From Phoronis australis (taxonomy: Eukaryota; Phoronida; Phoronidae), in contig NMRA01000165.1 of NCBI GenBank assembly GCA_002633005.1, forward strand, positions 96,280 through 160,279: a DNA stretch of 64,000 nt, read 5' to 3'. Numbering within the stretch: the first letter of the stretch is position 1; every line of letters starts with the position of its first letter. Under the pieces are notes generated by a model, which did not search any database, was not told the DNA's origin, and was given only the letters and a program-made list of their open reading frames with translations. Shown here in pieces: positions 1-11,429 of this stretch. A program made the translations under genes and the position numbers.

Positions 1-334
1 TTTCTAACATCATGCGGCATAAATTTAGGTAGTCCGCTGAGGGAGTTTTGGTCGTTTTTCTGCACTTTCGGCCTATCCTTCGGTCCAAGCGCGAGACGAC
101 GTTCACGTCCATGGCGTCGTCATCCTGGAGTGGTTCCACCGCGACGTCTGCATCCATCTCCTCTGACGGCATAGAGTGTTTGTCGTTTGGTTCTGAGAGG
201 TCCGTCATCGGATCCGACTCAGCCGAGGCTTCGGATACGTCGTCTTCTGACGATGGGATCACCTCATCATTCATCTGAGGTGCTGGCTTCGTCTGAGCCA
301 ACGTCTTCACTTGCCCCCTCTGTTGGAGCCTTTT
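1..334 (-). pseudogene. Copy A acidic/serine-rich C-terminal tail, downstream of a nonsense codon
   Basis: This stretch continues the tail reading frame beyond the stop at 335-337 and is homologous to the open tail in copy B (19080-19377). The B codon at the corresponding place is CGA; A has TGA, a CpG-type transition. The frame beyond the stop still encodes Ser/Asp/Glu-rich sequence, so the stop looks recent relative to the copy. It has no independent start. Confidence 0.7.
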
Positions 335-1778
335 TCAGAGTTCCGCTAAGGGTACATCAGAGTCATCGGAAGATGAGTCCCTCTTCATTTGGCGGAAATG
401 GTCCTGTAGACCTTCGTGTGGAGCGGCTTCTGCTTCGTCGTCAGACATGTCACTGTCTTCGCTTGAACTGGGTGGAACGGCGTAGCGTGCCCTCCTCATC
501 TGGGGGTAGTCGTCGTCCTTCATCTTCCAATGATCGACTTGTGCACGTCTCAGGTTGTCTATGTGCGACTGTCTAGTATGTGTCAGTGACTTGGTAACCG
601 TTCCGTCCAACTGGTTCCTGATGACGTACGTCTTGTCGGACAGTCGTTCCAAGATGCGCCAATAACCGGTCCATCTGGGGTCTAGTTTGCTGGTTTTAGA
701 ATTATTTTTGAGGTAAACAGGATCTCCAACTTCTAATTCAACTAAAACTATACCCTTTTTCTCCACTGCTAATCTTTTGTTCTGATGGTGCTTTATCATC
801 CGATAAACTGTCCTAAAAACTCTACATGTATGTTGGTTTTGTAAGATAATCTTATGTTCGTCCTCGCCCACGTATTTAGCAAGTGGCCGCATTATGTTAT
901 GCACAGGAAGTTTAGGGTTTCTACCAAACATAAGAAAATAACTGCTACACCCAGTATACTTGGTATGAAAATTCAAACATGACTCTGCTTGACTGAGATA
1001 AACATCCAATTGTTCCGGATTTTCACGGCATAATTTGCTCACAACGTCACCAAATACTTTTTGTGCTCGTTCAACTCGGCCATTTGCTTTTGAATTGTAA
1101 AAGCTGGTTGTAACATGCCGAATGTTAAATGATTCCATTACGTCTTTCATGGTTTTGTTTATAAATTCGGAGCCAGTTGTCTGAGATCAAAATGTTCATT
1201 ATACCAAATCTACAAAAGGTATCAGTGGTTAGGATTCGTGCGATTGTGGCGGCACTCTTATCCGGCATCGGATACAACAACGTATAATTTGAAAACCAAT
1301 CAGTCAGAGTCAAAATATGTCGATTACCACTGGGTGATGGTTTTATAGGGCCAACACAATCTATCGCTACCTGTTGCCAAGGGCCGTTCACAACATTGGA
1401 CGCCCCTAGCGGAGATTTAACTGCTCTCAGATTTCGTTCCTGGCATGTAACGCATTCTGAACCATACTTCTCAATGTCTTTAAACATTCTAGGCCAGAAA
1501 TAACTATTTCTAGACGATTGATAGGTTCTATCTATCCCTGCATGTTCTAGGTGATCATGATATTGTTTGATGACTAGCGACTGTAAATGTTCGGGAACAT
1601 ACAGACGAGTCTTAACGTCGCCATAATCATCGAAAACATAATATAAGACATTTTCTTTCAGTGAAGACTTATTTCCAATTCTTTTCCTAGGCTTGGGAGA
1701 CGATAGTTCATCGATTATTGTTCTGCACTCTTGATCCTTGTTTTGTTCCTCTTCCATATTTAATTTCAACTTAGGCAT
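335..1778 (-). pseudogene. Copy A integrase, broken
   Basis: Two overlapping minus-strand reading frames (1125-1778 and 335-1150) cover an integrase. The first holds the zinc-binding N-terminus (paired His near HDHLEHAG, then CVTC) and the first catalytic Asp in the IDCVG region, and reaches the second Asp at SDN. The frame then shifts by one base, and the second frame carries the catalytic Glu in the GRVERAQ segment, a GPY/F-like stretch (PRWTGYW) and the start of the serine/acidic tail. The same one-base insertion occurs in copy B. An in-frame TGA separates RNase H from integrase in both copies. A 6-bp ACATGT insertion at 823-830 adds two residues relative to B. Confidence 0.85.
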
Positions 1779-1797
1779 TTGTCATTCAGAGGTAAGA

Positions 1798-3720
1798 TCA
1801 GGTATAGGAGGATCGACTCTCCATTTCGTGCGATTTAGGATCTACTCTGCTGTCATCTACTACGTTAATCTGTGCTACTGGAGCCTGAACCTCGAAAGTC
1901 CTATCGTCTATATCTAACGTTTCCTCGTCAACTGCATTATCATCGTTAGAAGGCGCTCTGCTCAGCAAGTCAGCCATCGTATTGTCCTTCCCAGGGATAT
2001 GTTTGATTTCAACGTCATAAGCCGAAATGAGTACCGACCATTGCGCCACTTTCTTATTTTGAATATCGCTTTTGAGCAAATAGATGAAGGGTATGTGATC
2101 CGTGAAAAGTGTGATTTTGGAAATGTAAATGTAATGTTCGAATTTCTTAAGAGCCATCAACACTGCGAAACATTCCTTTTCAATGGTTGCCCCGCATTTC
2201 TGTGTGTCAGTCAGTTTTAGCGACATAAAATAGATGGGTTTTTCAACAGCTTCGTCTGGACACTTTTGTACCAAACAAGCTCCAATTCCAAAATCACTCG
2301 CGTCTGTGTATACATGTATAGTGTAACTCAATTTGGGATCGGGATAATTTAGCATTGGAACTACGGAAAGATGTTCCTTGATAAATTGGAAAGCTTGTTC
2401 GCATTCAGGGGTCCATTTAAATCTGGCATATTTCTTTGTGAGTTCAGTCAATGGGGTCATAATGGCCGCTAAATTAGGAATAAACCTTCGATAGTATGAC
2501 AGGATTCCTTGCAGTACCCTTACTTCTTTTACCGTGGCTGGTCGTTTCATTGATCTTATAGCCGAAATTTTGGCTTGGTCCGGGCGGATCCCTTCTTTAT
2601 CCTGATCTACTATGAAGCCCAGATAGCTCGTTTCAGGCTTGAGAAACTGACATTTGGACAATTTTAACTCAAACTGTGTTCTCTGAGGCGTTGGAAAACA
2701 ATTTTCAAGTGCTCAAGGTGTTCGGTAACACTTTTGCTGTAAATAATACAGTCATCGATATAGGCTCGAGGAAAAGGGAGTCCCTCTAAAACAATTGACA
2801 TGAGTTCCTGGAAGAAACTGGGACTGTTACAAAGTCCGAATGGCATCATCTGAAATTGGTAAAGATTGTGACCCGTTGAAAACCCTGGGCAAAAGGCTGT
2901 CTTTTCCTTGTCATTAGGGTGCATTTGAATCTACCAAAAACCACTACATAAATCTAATGAGCTGTAAGTGCAAGAGCTTCTGAGATCGTTCAGTATGTCA
3001 TCAATTTTAGGTAGGAAGAATGAATAACCTTTAGTTACACTGTTCAATTTTCTATAATCTACACAAAACCTTACGCTATCATCTTTCTTGGTTACTAATA
3101 CTATAGGTAAGCAAAAGTTGGATCTAGAAGGTTCTATATTTTTTGCCAAAAGCATTTCATCCACCGCTTCTTTGGCTATTTGCTGTTTCGCTATCGGAAG
3201 CCGATAAGGCCTCTGCTTGACAATCGTGCCGTCCGGCACGTCTATGCGCATTTGTACCGTGTTCGTTTTCCCTAGGTCGAGGTCTCTTGCCGCGAAAACA
3301 TCGCTATTCTGTTTTAATAATTCCTTCACTTAGTTACCATACTCATCAGGTGTATCAATTTCAGATAGGTCTAACATTTGTTTACTAATCGACTGGGCTG
3401 ATGCTGGTTTATCTAATACATTCACAATGTTTGCGTTACGTACATGTAACTCTTCAACCTGGCCTACTGCAACTCCTCGTTTTATCTTGACATACCGGCC
3501 AGAATTGTTGATCATCTCTACTGGAAATTTACCAGCTTTGCCTGGCTTTATTATTGCATTGGAAATGGACAAGCCAGGTTTAGAATTTAGGGATTCCGGT
3601 CGTCAAAGGTGAAACTTGGAATATTTGCCGTTTGTGGCTACCTCTGGCTGTGCAAAATCTGGCACGACATACCATTTTGGAATTGACAACAATTTCGTTG
3701 ATTACTCTAACATAAGATTT
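1798..3720 (-). pseudogene. Copy A reverse transcriptase / RNase H, broken into four frames
   Basis: Open segments at 3330-3572, 2931-3329, 2664-2924 and 1798-2661 together cover the protease C-terminus, reverse transcriptase (YIDD motif in the 2664-2924 segment) and RNase H (TDASD motif). Relative to the intact ORF of copy B there are two stop codons, one frameshift and 6-bp insertions at 2311-2318 and 3441-3448. It has no residual coding capacity and serves mainly as a dated comparator for B. Confidence 0.88.
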
Positions 3721-3726
3721 GACCAG

Positions 3727-4729
3727 TTAGTCTTGAATTAGGAGTGTGTAATTTTTTTTATCCGCAACGTCATCCTGACCCGCGGAAGCTCTCGAGTCAA
3801 TGCTTATTAGTTTCCCCTGGGGGTTAGCGTCATTTGGTGTGGTATCAGCAGGGCTTGGGTAGTTAACCGGATTTTGGTTCGTTTGGGTGGCCAAAAATCT
3901 TTTAAAACTGAAACAATCTCGTTTCATGTGACCAGGTTTTTTACAAAAGAAGCATCTGATTGAATTGACTATGGCGTTAACAGTTCTGGGCGCCCGATAG
4001 TCTCTCGTTCTATGACCCGTCCTGTTGCAAATTCTGCATCTTTGAGGAGGGGATATTTTGTCCTTACGACTGATTTCCCTGTTATCTCCCGGTTTTAAAT
4101 TCATTCGCGCCCAAAGGTGTATTTCTTGGACAATGACTTTAAGGGCGTCCTGAGGGTTGTTTCGCCCGTAAGACGTGCTCTCTTATTCTTGCGTCCCGGA
4201 GCCCATCCACAAAAAACCCAATTAATTGTTCTTGTAGAACATCCAGTGCCGCTTGATCGTCAAATGCTTCGCGTGCCGCAGACAACAGTCGTTCGCCATA
4301 CATTTGCACGCTTTCGTTTGGTCGTTGCTTAATTGATTTCAATCGACCGAACGCCAGACTTTTGTTTGTGATAGGGGCAAAACGTAACTTAAGTTCTGCT
4401 TTAAACTGCTCATATGTGCATTGTGGGTGGTCTGTCATATAACGTTTAATGAATGCCGAAACTTCACCCCCTCCCCCCCCCCCCGATCTTTGATATGCAA
4501 TCAAGATCTGCTTTCTGGGGTCCATATTGGGGAAAATGACGGCCATCTTTTCTATCTCGCTCACCCACGCTCGAAACCTATGAACATCTCTTGAGAAAAC
4601 GGGGATATTTCACGCCAGTGACGTCTCACTCATGGAATTCATGGCATTGGTAACATCTCTGGTGAAATTACCAGCAAGTCCCGTTAAAAATTCAGCTAAA
4701 TCTACAGTTTCTTCTTGCTGATGTGCCAT
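3727..4729 (-). pseudogene. Copy A gag with zinc knuckles
   Basis: The start ATG is at 4729-4727. Gag-like sequence follows with frame breaks between about 4565 and 4650 and near 4110-4140. The nucleocapsid part (3727-4104) has two CCHC-type knuckles: the first ends in Tyr instead of Cys (CRICNRTGHRTRDY), the second is complete (CFFCKKPGHMKRDC). A run of C on the plus strand near 4470-4484 adds four in-frame glycines compared with copy B, which has only two there. The function in an intact element would be RNA packaging and particle formation. Confidence 0.8.
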
Positions 4730-4832
4730 ACTGCTCAGTGTTCAGACTATGCTAACTACTACACTACTTAGATATTTCGTCTCGCTCGCGAAAAGTTAAG
4801 GTCAGTCTCAAAACTTTAACACCGGGTAGAAT

Positions 4833-4848
4833 CCGGGCCACGGTACCA
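4833..4848 (-). promoter_or_regulatory. Primer-binding-site candidate of copy A
   Basis: On the minus strand this reads TGGTACCGTGGCCCGG, beginning with the TGG expected of a tRNA-primed element and lying 11 nt inside the LTR edge. Copy B has the same site with one difference (TGGTGCCGTGGCCCGG). The matching tRNA was not identified. Confidence 0.55.
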
Positions 4849-5057
4849 AAAAGGACTCGTGTGGTATATCAGTCCGTGTTGCGGCCAACAGATGGGGCGC
4901 TCGTGGTAATAAATAAAAGAACATTCGAATACCTTAAAGGAGCATGCCACACAAAAAACAACCTAATTTGTATCAATTTAGATCGAGTAGTTCTACTCCA
5001 TAACGACACGTACGGTTGCGTTACCTGACACCTGATGGCAGTCGGAGGTGTTGAAAT

Positions 5058-6232
5058 AGGCCTTTTGCGAGTTTATAACAATAACGCGAGATTATGTGAG
5101 ACTTAACTGTGACGTCACGGGAAGTGGGGCAAAAGCTTGTCGTTTGGTCATTTGCCCAATACGGTAGCAGAGTGTATTCTGTTATTGTCTTCGAGTTTTT
5201 AGCCGTTTAGTTCGAAAAATGTCCAAAAGCATTGCTGTTATGGCAAATGAACTTCAGATTCGCACTACAATACGTTCTATCGCGTTCTGTACTAATTTCG
5301 TCCCGTGTATTTTAAACGGGCGGTAGGCGAAATCCGCTCACTGATAAAGTTTTCACCTCGTCGAAAATACATTCTACACCTAAAATTAGCACCTAAAAGG
5401 CTCTTACTTTCTTCAGTGACTCTTTCTGCTTCTAAACATATCTTCGATGAAGCATATATACGGGAATTCAGGTGACTTAGGCGAAGAATTCCAACTCCAC
5501 TTTGTGGTTACTGTTAACTTTGTCCGCGCGCGCGATTACCACAATCAAGTATTTCAGCTGAGTCAGGTGAGTATGAGGCAAAGGCTAGCGCGAGACTGAG
5601 CGAAGCGCGAGATCTGGCGCGTGACCTGGCGCGTGACACTTGCAAAATAGCATGAGAAAATATCAAGTGAAATTTGTAAGATTTGTGTCCCTTGGACTTT
5701 TTGTTCGTCAACAGGCGTGATTTCACGTAACTTCCTCAAAATGGCGGCTCTTTAGTGAGAGAAACTCGAGAGAACCGCGAGGTTTTCATGAATATGCTCA
5801 AGTTATTTGTAGACTAAATTGTGTCCAGAGTCAGGGTATGTGTTAATTATAACTTCATGTGCACATATGCATGTTTCATTTGATTTTATTTGCTGTATTT
5901 TGAAGTGAATATCTTTTTATGGGGATACACTATCGCCCCTGTATGCCTGCGCCATTCAGGCCTAGAGCGGGTTAAGTTCCAATTTCAGTCCGTTCACAGC
6001 TTCGCACAACATAACAAGGTCACATTTTCTTCGTCTATTCACAGTTATTCCACGACCCATCTACCATATCTTATGTTGTTTTAACGTTTTAAGCGTAAAA
6101 TTCACCATAAGAACTCCAGTAAGTTTTAGCGTGTGTAGCAAAGACTCGGGGCAAAACAAGAGCAATATGGCGGGTTTTGCCCCCTTTCAGGTGACGTCAC
6201 AGTGACTAGCGAGAAACTCGCAAGTGAGCTAT
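5058..6232. mobile_element. Inner insertion nested within the Kolobok-like copy
   Basis: The sister copy at 24679-26271 reads straight through this point, so about 1.17 kb was added here. The ends carry an imperfect inverted repeat with core TTGCGAGTTT (left near 5065, right near 6213). The interior includes GC-rich repeats near 5520-5640 and a stretch (about 5560-5775) that recurs in reverse orientation at about 30430-30610. No coding region was recognised, and the class is not assigned. Confidence 0.55.
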
Positions 6233-7373
6233 TATCCAATGACGTCATCGGTTTCACATGCAGTCTGTTCAGCAGTTCACAACACGGGTTACTGGTGTCA
6301 GCTTATCGCTTGAAGTCATCGTTTAACACCAATAAATCATCAAACTTCGATGTAAAACCCTTGAAAATACACCGAGTTCTTATAAAAACGTGTTGTTTAA
6401 TTTCGCTCTTACAGATTTATTGGTATTTGGACACACCGTAACCTACAAAATTCGGCACGCCAATCGAGTCCGTAGCAGGAGTTTGGGGTCTGTTCGGAGA
6501 TAATTTCGAAGTATTTTCCGTGAGATAAAGACAGGAGAACCTAGATCTGTGTTGTTTAGACTTGTGATTTTTTGAGTTCTAAACACAAAACGCTTGAATA
6601 TTATCCTGGCCAGTGGGTCGGAGCCCGATCAGGTCCGTCGCGGAAGGCCGGAGTTGACTCCGCCGTTATCCCGGCCAGTGGCTCGGAAACTGATCAGACA
6701 TCACGAACATAAACCAGCCAAAGTTCAGTGGAAACTAAACTTCCAGTCAAGAAAATACTATACTAGTGAGCCAAAGTAATGTGCACGTGATTATGTTGGT
6801 GAATTAGTCACGAAACTGCAAATCTACTTACTCGTCGGGGGCCGCGAATTCAGGCTCCGCTTTGGCTACAGCACCGCCAGGGCAGAAGTTGTACATTGAC
6901 AATCATTATTTGAGTAACTTAAATGTAAATAAGGATTTCCTAACACCTGGCCGGGGGATGGAAATCAAGTTGTTTCACAAAAATTAGCATGAGCTGACAC
7001 GGCCTCGGTGTCCCGTCAATTAGTTTTGTTGCACCTAACGCCGGTAACGTGGTGATTTATTCATTGCTGGCTTCTCAAGTCATTTGCACTCACAAACACT
7101 CCAAAGGCATTACAAATTACATCTAATGAGACAGACTTTGTTTCAGTTTTATATTGGTTAGCGTGAGAATAGTTCATTTTGAAACAGAACGCTCAGTAAT
7201 AAAGGCTAACACCGCAACTCGCAATACCTACTTAGGACGAGCTAGAGGTCATCAGTCCCGACTTCGCAGGTGGATCGTTAAGTTTTACAGGCTATCAGTT
7301 CGGACAGGAATACAGTGATGAAGAAATGCTAGAAAGGCGCCGTGAACAAGCTCAGACAACGGGACGTATGGAG

Positions 7374-7625
7374 TTATTTGGTAAGCCAGCATTCGTCAGG
7401 CACTGTCGATGTCTGCAGGCCACAGACACGGAGATGTTTCACGGCCTCATACTTGCTATTTACAGCGTACATTTCATTCCTTACTACCATGAGCCACTTC
7501 CTAAGCATTTCGGACTCTCGAGGAAGTAAAAAAACGATACACCCGCTTTCTTCGCAGCTGCGTAGTTCGGACAAGCGGGAACGATGCACCGCAACATAGC
7601 GGCATTCACTCTGCATGTGAATCAC
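7374..7625 (-). pseudogene. THAP-domain remnant in Kolobok-like copy 1
   Basis: An 83-residue frame with RESEMLRKWLMVV and NSKYEAVKHL resembles the centre of a THAP zinc-binding DNA-recognition domain (the conserved hydrophobic-Pro segment, then Trp, then a Ser/His-containing end). The expected N-terminal C-x2-4-C pair is not intact. The sister transposon at 24824-25078 has the equivalent frame in the same orientation relative to its own ends, which supports a shared ancestral ORF. Confidence 0.5.
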
Positions 7626-8097
7626 TGACGTCGCTTGCGTTGTTTCTCACCTGCTTCACGCGACACCTCTTGGCAAGGTACTAGGTCGACCGTGTGCGAG
7701 GCGATGTGGATATAGACCGATTAAGAAGGCAAAAAAGACTAATTAAATCGGGTGGCATTCTCCTGTAACAAAAGAATACGTCTATTAATTTGCAGCGTTG
7801 TGATTTACAAACTATAGATTACATCGAGTTGTGAGACTAGCGACTGTTCGAATGAAACGATATATCGTTTCAGGTGAAAGTATTAATCTACAGTGCCACC
7901 AGTTACCCGTAGCTACCGCACACGTTAATGCAATACAAGTCGCCACTTGAACTGACCCTCTAAAACAATCACTAGACTGGTTCAAATTGACTAACAGGCT
8001 GAGACCAACTCCTGTATTAAGTGTTTATACCTTGACTCCTCTATTCGACTTCACTTAACTGGTTTTCCTCGCCTTTGCTGTTGGCTCCTCCTAGAGG

Positions 8098-8205
8098 TCA
8101 AGTCTGGGTCTGATTCACGGTTTTCGTCTCGGTCTAGGTCTGGTCTGGGTCTTGTTCTCGGTCTGGGTTTTGGTCTGTCTCGGTCTTTGTCTAATTCTCC
8201 TTGAT
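8098..8205. repeat. GGTCT-rich tract in LTR
   Basis: Irregular reiteration of GGTCT/TCTGG units, also present in the LTRs at about 15165-15262 and 24571-24656. It could hold transcription factor sites of the LTR; this is inferred only from its presence in all three LTRs. Confidence 0.6.
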
Positions 8206-8477
8206 AGCCAATGTCTTAAATACTGTTCTAGCCGGCATCATATGAAGGGGCCCATCTCGTGACGGTTAAAGTCCCTGGTCAGAGTTTGCACGTGACACTT
8301 GCATAACGATTAATTAACTTGAATGGAACTTACCCAACAAAATCAAATCAGCTGACTATTGAAACAATTCTTGCATAACACCTGTGATAATCTCTGCTAC
8401 AGTCAAAGATATGATTGCAATGCACTTTTAATTTTCGGAAACCTTAATTAAATGCAGATGTCCTAGCCTTATACTAG

Positions 8478-10589
8478 AACGCAAGTGCTACAAGTGTGCT
8501 GAAAATCGTTGACTTCCGGTCAAAGATGGCGGAAATATTGGAAGTGGCGCATGCGCACCCCGAAATATGGCCACAAAACTTTTCCACTGTAGAGGGCGCA
8601 TTTGCGAACCAATCACTTTCAAACTGGTCACAAGTTTGTTGAGTTTAATAAGCTTATTGAACCGGAAGTCACTTTCAAGATGGCGGCTGTGGCACACGTT
8701 CACACGGTTTCAATCGTTCTGCTATCGCGTTTTTAACGGGAAGAGCAAGTGACGTGAATTTTTGCATGTGGATTCCTTAAGTATGGCCTTTCAAAAAGAC
8801 TCTAAGGGCGTATTTGTCAGACTTACCGTTTTCGAGTTATTTGACTTTGAATTTCAAAAAAATCCGGCAAGTTTTCAATTTTTTGGAAAAGTTTTTCGAT
8901 TTTTGCCAAACTATCACTTTAGATAGAGTTTTGAACGGGCTTCCAGAAACCATTTTCCATTTTGCGCTACACTGTCTACTTTTTGAATTATTCGAGATTT
9001 TCGGATACCGTTGTTCTTTCGGTCACCTATGCAAGCACGCAGCTGGCTGGCTTTTTTCATTTTGTTTTGGTTAGGCTTAGTTGACCCCAACTGACCCAGC
9101 CAGCACTGTTCTAATGTAGACTGGAATTCCACGCCAAATATTGTAAACGTAACATTGCTCTGCAGACTGTCACATAGCGCCACCTATTTTGGAATGTGGG
9201 AACAAAGCATGGCTTGTCCGTCATGTTGCGCCATCTATTGTTCTTTATTGTAGTTGATTGTATTCTCTCTATTTGATTTCTTCGCTAGTCACATGAATGT
9301 TATCGTGTTATTCATAATTGCCGCCTTGATCGTCATGATTGTCGTCGTCCTCCCCATCGTCGTCTTTTCGATTAATTCCGCCAAGTGTTGCTCCTCCGAG
9401 CGCTCTCGTTTTGTTTGTTCGCTCTCTACAGGTCGCAATTTTCGTCCGATTTTCACGAAATTTGCACACGACGTGTAGATGGGGAAGTCCTGGAACGATC
9501 TTGTTTTTGGTCATGATCGGATACAAAATTGCGGACGTGGCGGCCATTTTGTATCCGATTTCACAGTCAATGTTCGTAGAGGCCGTTTTTTCCGACGTAC
9601 AGAGCTGAAAATCGGTACGGTTCTACAAAAACGCATGTGCTACAAATGTGCAGAAAATTGTTGACTTCCGGTCAAATATGCCGGAAATATTGGAAGTGGC
9701 GCATGCGCACCCCGAAATATGGCCAAAACGTTTTCTCCTGTAGAAGGCGCATTTGCAAACCAATCACTTTCAAACTGGTCACGTGTTTGTTAAGTTTAGT
9801 AAGTTTTTATAAAAATTTATTGAACCGGAAGTCATATTCAAGATGGCGGCTCTGGTGCATGTTCACACGGTTTCAATCGTTCTGCTGTCGCATTTTAACG
9901 GGAAGAGCAAATGGCGTCAATTTTTGCATGTGGATTCCTTGAAGTATGCTCTTTCAAAAGTTTTGCAATAACGGTTTTCTCAGACTTATCGTTTTCGAGT
10001 TATTTGACTTTGAATTTCAAAAAAACAGCAAATTTTCAATTTTTTCAAATTTTTTTTTTTTGGATTTTTGCCAAACTATCATTTTAAATAGAGTTTTGAA
10101 CGGGCTTCCGGAAGATATTTTTCATTTTGCGCTACGACGTCAACTTTTTGAATTATTTGAGATTTTCGGATACCGTTGTTCCTTCGGTCACCTACATGTA
10201 TGCAAGCGCGCAGCTGGCTGGCTTTCAGTTCACTTTGTTTTGGTTATGCCTAGTTGACCCCAACTGATCCAGCCAGCACTGTCCTACTGTAGGCTGTAGA
10301 ATTCCAGGCCAAATACTTATTGTAAACATAACTTTGCTCTGCAGACTGTCACATAGCGCCACCTATTTTGGAATGTGGGAACAAAGCATGGCTCGTCCGT
10401 CTTGTTGCGCTATCTATTGTTCTTTATTGTAGTTGACTGTATGCTCTCTATTTGATTTCTTCGCTAGTCACATGAATGTTATCGTGTTATTCATAATTGC
10501 CGCCTTGATCGGCATGATTCTCGTCGTCCACCCCATCGTCGTCTTTTCGATTAATTCCGCCAAGTGTCGCTCCTCCAAGCGCTCTCGTA
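8478..10589. repeat. Direct repeat pair of about 1.15 kb, unknown family
   Basis: Copy 1 (8478-9409) and copy 2 (9629-10589) align along their length with a period of about 1151 bp; both begin near ACGCA.GTGCTAC and end at GCGCTCTCG. The 9410-9628 spacer belongs to the unit period but has no second copy. The units share short open frames (for example 8814-9074 and 9946-10257) that resemble no protein I know and differ by indels, so I regard them as non-coding. Copy 2 has a 6-bp ACATGT insertion at 10193-10200. Confidence 0.8.
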
Positions 10590-11429
10590 TTCAATATTAC
10601 TTATTTATTGACAATAAATAATCTATTATGTTATTGCACTAAAAATCGGAAACCATGCTATGTTGTCTTTCCAGCTGAGTACCGCCATAATGTTTACTTT
10701 TAACAAAAATCAACATTTAAAAATTAGCATTTAGAAAATTCGACCACATGTATCAGGCACAGGTGTTTCACAGTTTATGGGCTGGAAATTACATTTAATC
10801 GGGTCTTGCTCGCACTGGACAATGCATAGCCATCATCACTGATGAAAGCCGCTCACATTTTTGAACGAGCACCTTATCTCTGTTGTATGTTTTCTAGCTA
10901 TATATGTCTACTGAATTGGCAACAATGTTGACAGTGTTGAGTGTACATTGGTTTATTGTCTTCATAATGCTTTAACGAGAACACGAGAATCTAGGTAGTT
11001 CAGTGCGCTGGTTTTTAAAATGTCATCAAACCCGTACTTTCGACAATCCAGGCTGCAACTCTGTTCATATGTCAGACTAAACAACCACCGCTGTTGAGAA
11101 TGCAGTCCACTTCATTAGCTTGAGTACAAAGGGAGTGCTGAATAGGCTTATGTAAGTTGTCTGAGGGCAAAGGGAATCGGCGGTTATCAGTGTCATAGTG
11201 TTGCCCGTTGACACGACTTCCGTCTTTGGTTCTGTTACCGAATGTTGAAGATTACCGTCGCATTATTTCTAGCACAGTCAGTATTTGTTACACACACCTC
11301 TGGGTAGTCTCCTACACAGACCCACGAGATTGGTTATCCGTGACGTCATCTTGTGAGGCCCGGGAACCAGGTTAACCTCTGGGTTAACCTGCAATAGACC
11401 ATTTGAACTACCGAGAGTCGTGTAGTTCA
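10590..11429. other. Intergenic region upstream of the aldo-keto reductase
   Basis: No ORF with recognisable content and no clear TATA box were seen. It presumably contains the promoter and 5' UTR of the downstream gene; the TTG-initiated extension at 11403 is ignored because an ATG at 11430 gives the family-typical N-terminus. Confidence 0.5.

Larger units (their letters stand above)
4938..7764. mobile_element. Kolobok-like DNA transposon (TTAA target), copy 1
   Basis: Terminal inverted repeats are AGGAGCATGCCAC (left) and AGGAGAATGCCAC (right, reverse complement). The flanks are TTAA (4934-4937) and GTAA (7765-7768), a mutated TTAA. The uninterrupted LTR at 14725 has a single TTAA at this place, which proves insertion. 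The TTAA duplication, ends of the form RRG and a THAP-domain remnant (7374-7625, minus) are the published hallmarks of the Kolobok superfamily; piggyBac also uses TTAA but lacks THAP. No transposase catalytic domain is visible, so it is non-autonomous. Confidence 0.75.
1..8475 (-). mobile_element. Ty3/gypsy-type LTR retroelement, copy A (partial, degenerate)
   Basis: Reading leftward from its 5' LTR (4860-8475), this copy shows PBS, gag, RT/RNase H, integrase and an acidic tail, then leaves the window before any env or 3' LTR. It aligns along its whole length with the complete element B at 14725-26536; for example its first bases match B near 19098. Compared with B it has stop codons at 3330 (Leu codon changed), near 2930 (Gln codon changed) and 335 (Arg CGA to TGA), plus a one-base deletion near 2690, so it cannot be coding-competent. 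It keeps about 100 bp between RNase H and integrase that B has lost. No right-hand target duplication can be read because the LTR end near 8475 is truncated. Confidence 0.9.
4860..8475 (-). repeat. 5' LTR of copy A, split by a nested transposon
   Basis: The sequence starts TGTGGTATATCA like the LTRs at 14725 and 24123 and resumes after a 2.8-kb insertion, through the GGTCT-rich tract (about 8098-8205) to CCTAGCC near 8468. The expected terminus TATATTACA is missing, so the end is truncated or mutated. It contains one copy of a 31-bp unit that is doubled in the other two LTRs. Confidence 0.85.

Noticed and set aside
8814-10257. Homologous short ORFs in the two 1.15-kb repeat units
   Set aside because: The frames differ by indels and stops between copies and resemble no protein family; similarity follows from the DNA repeat.
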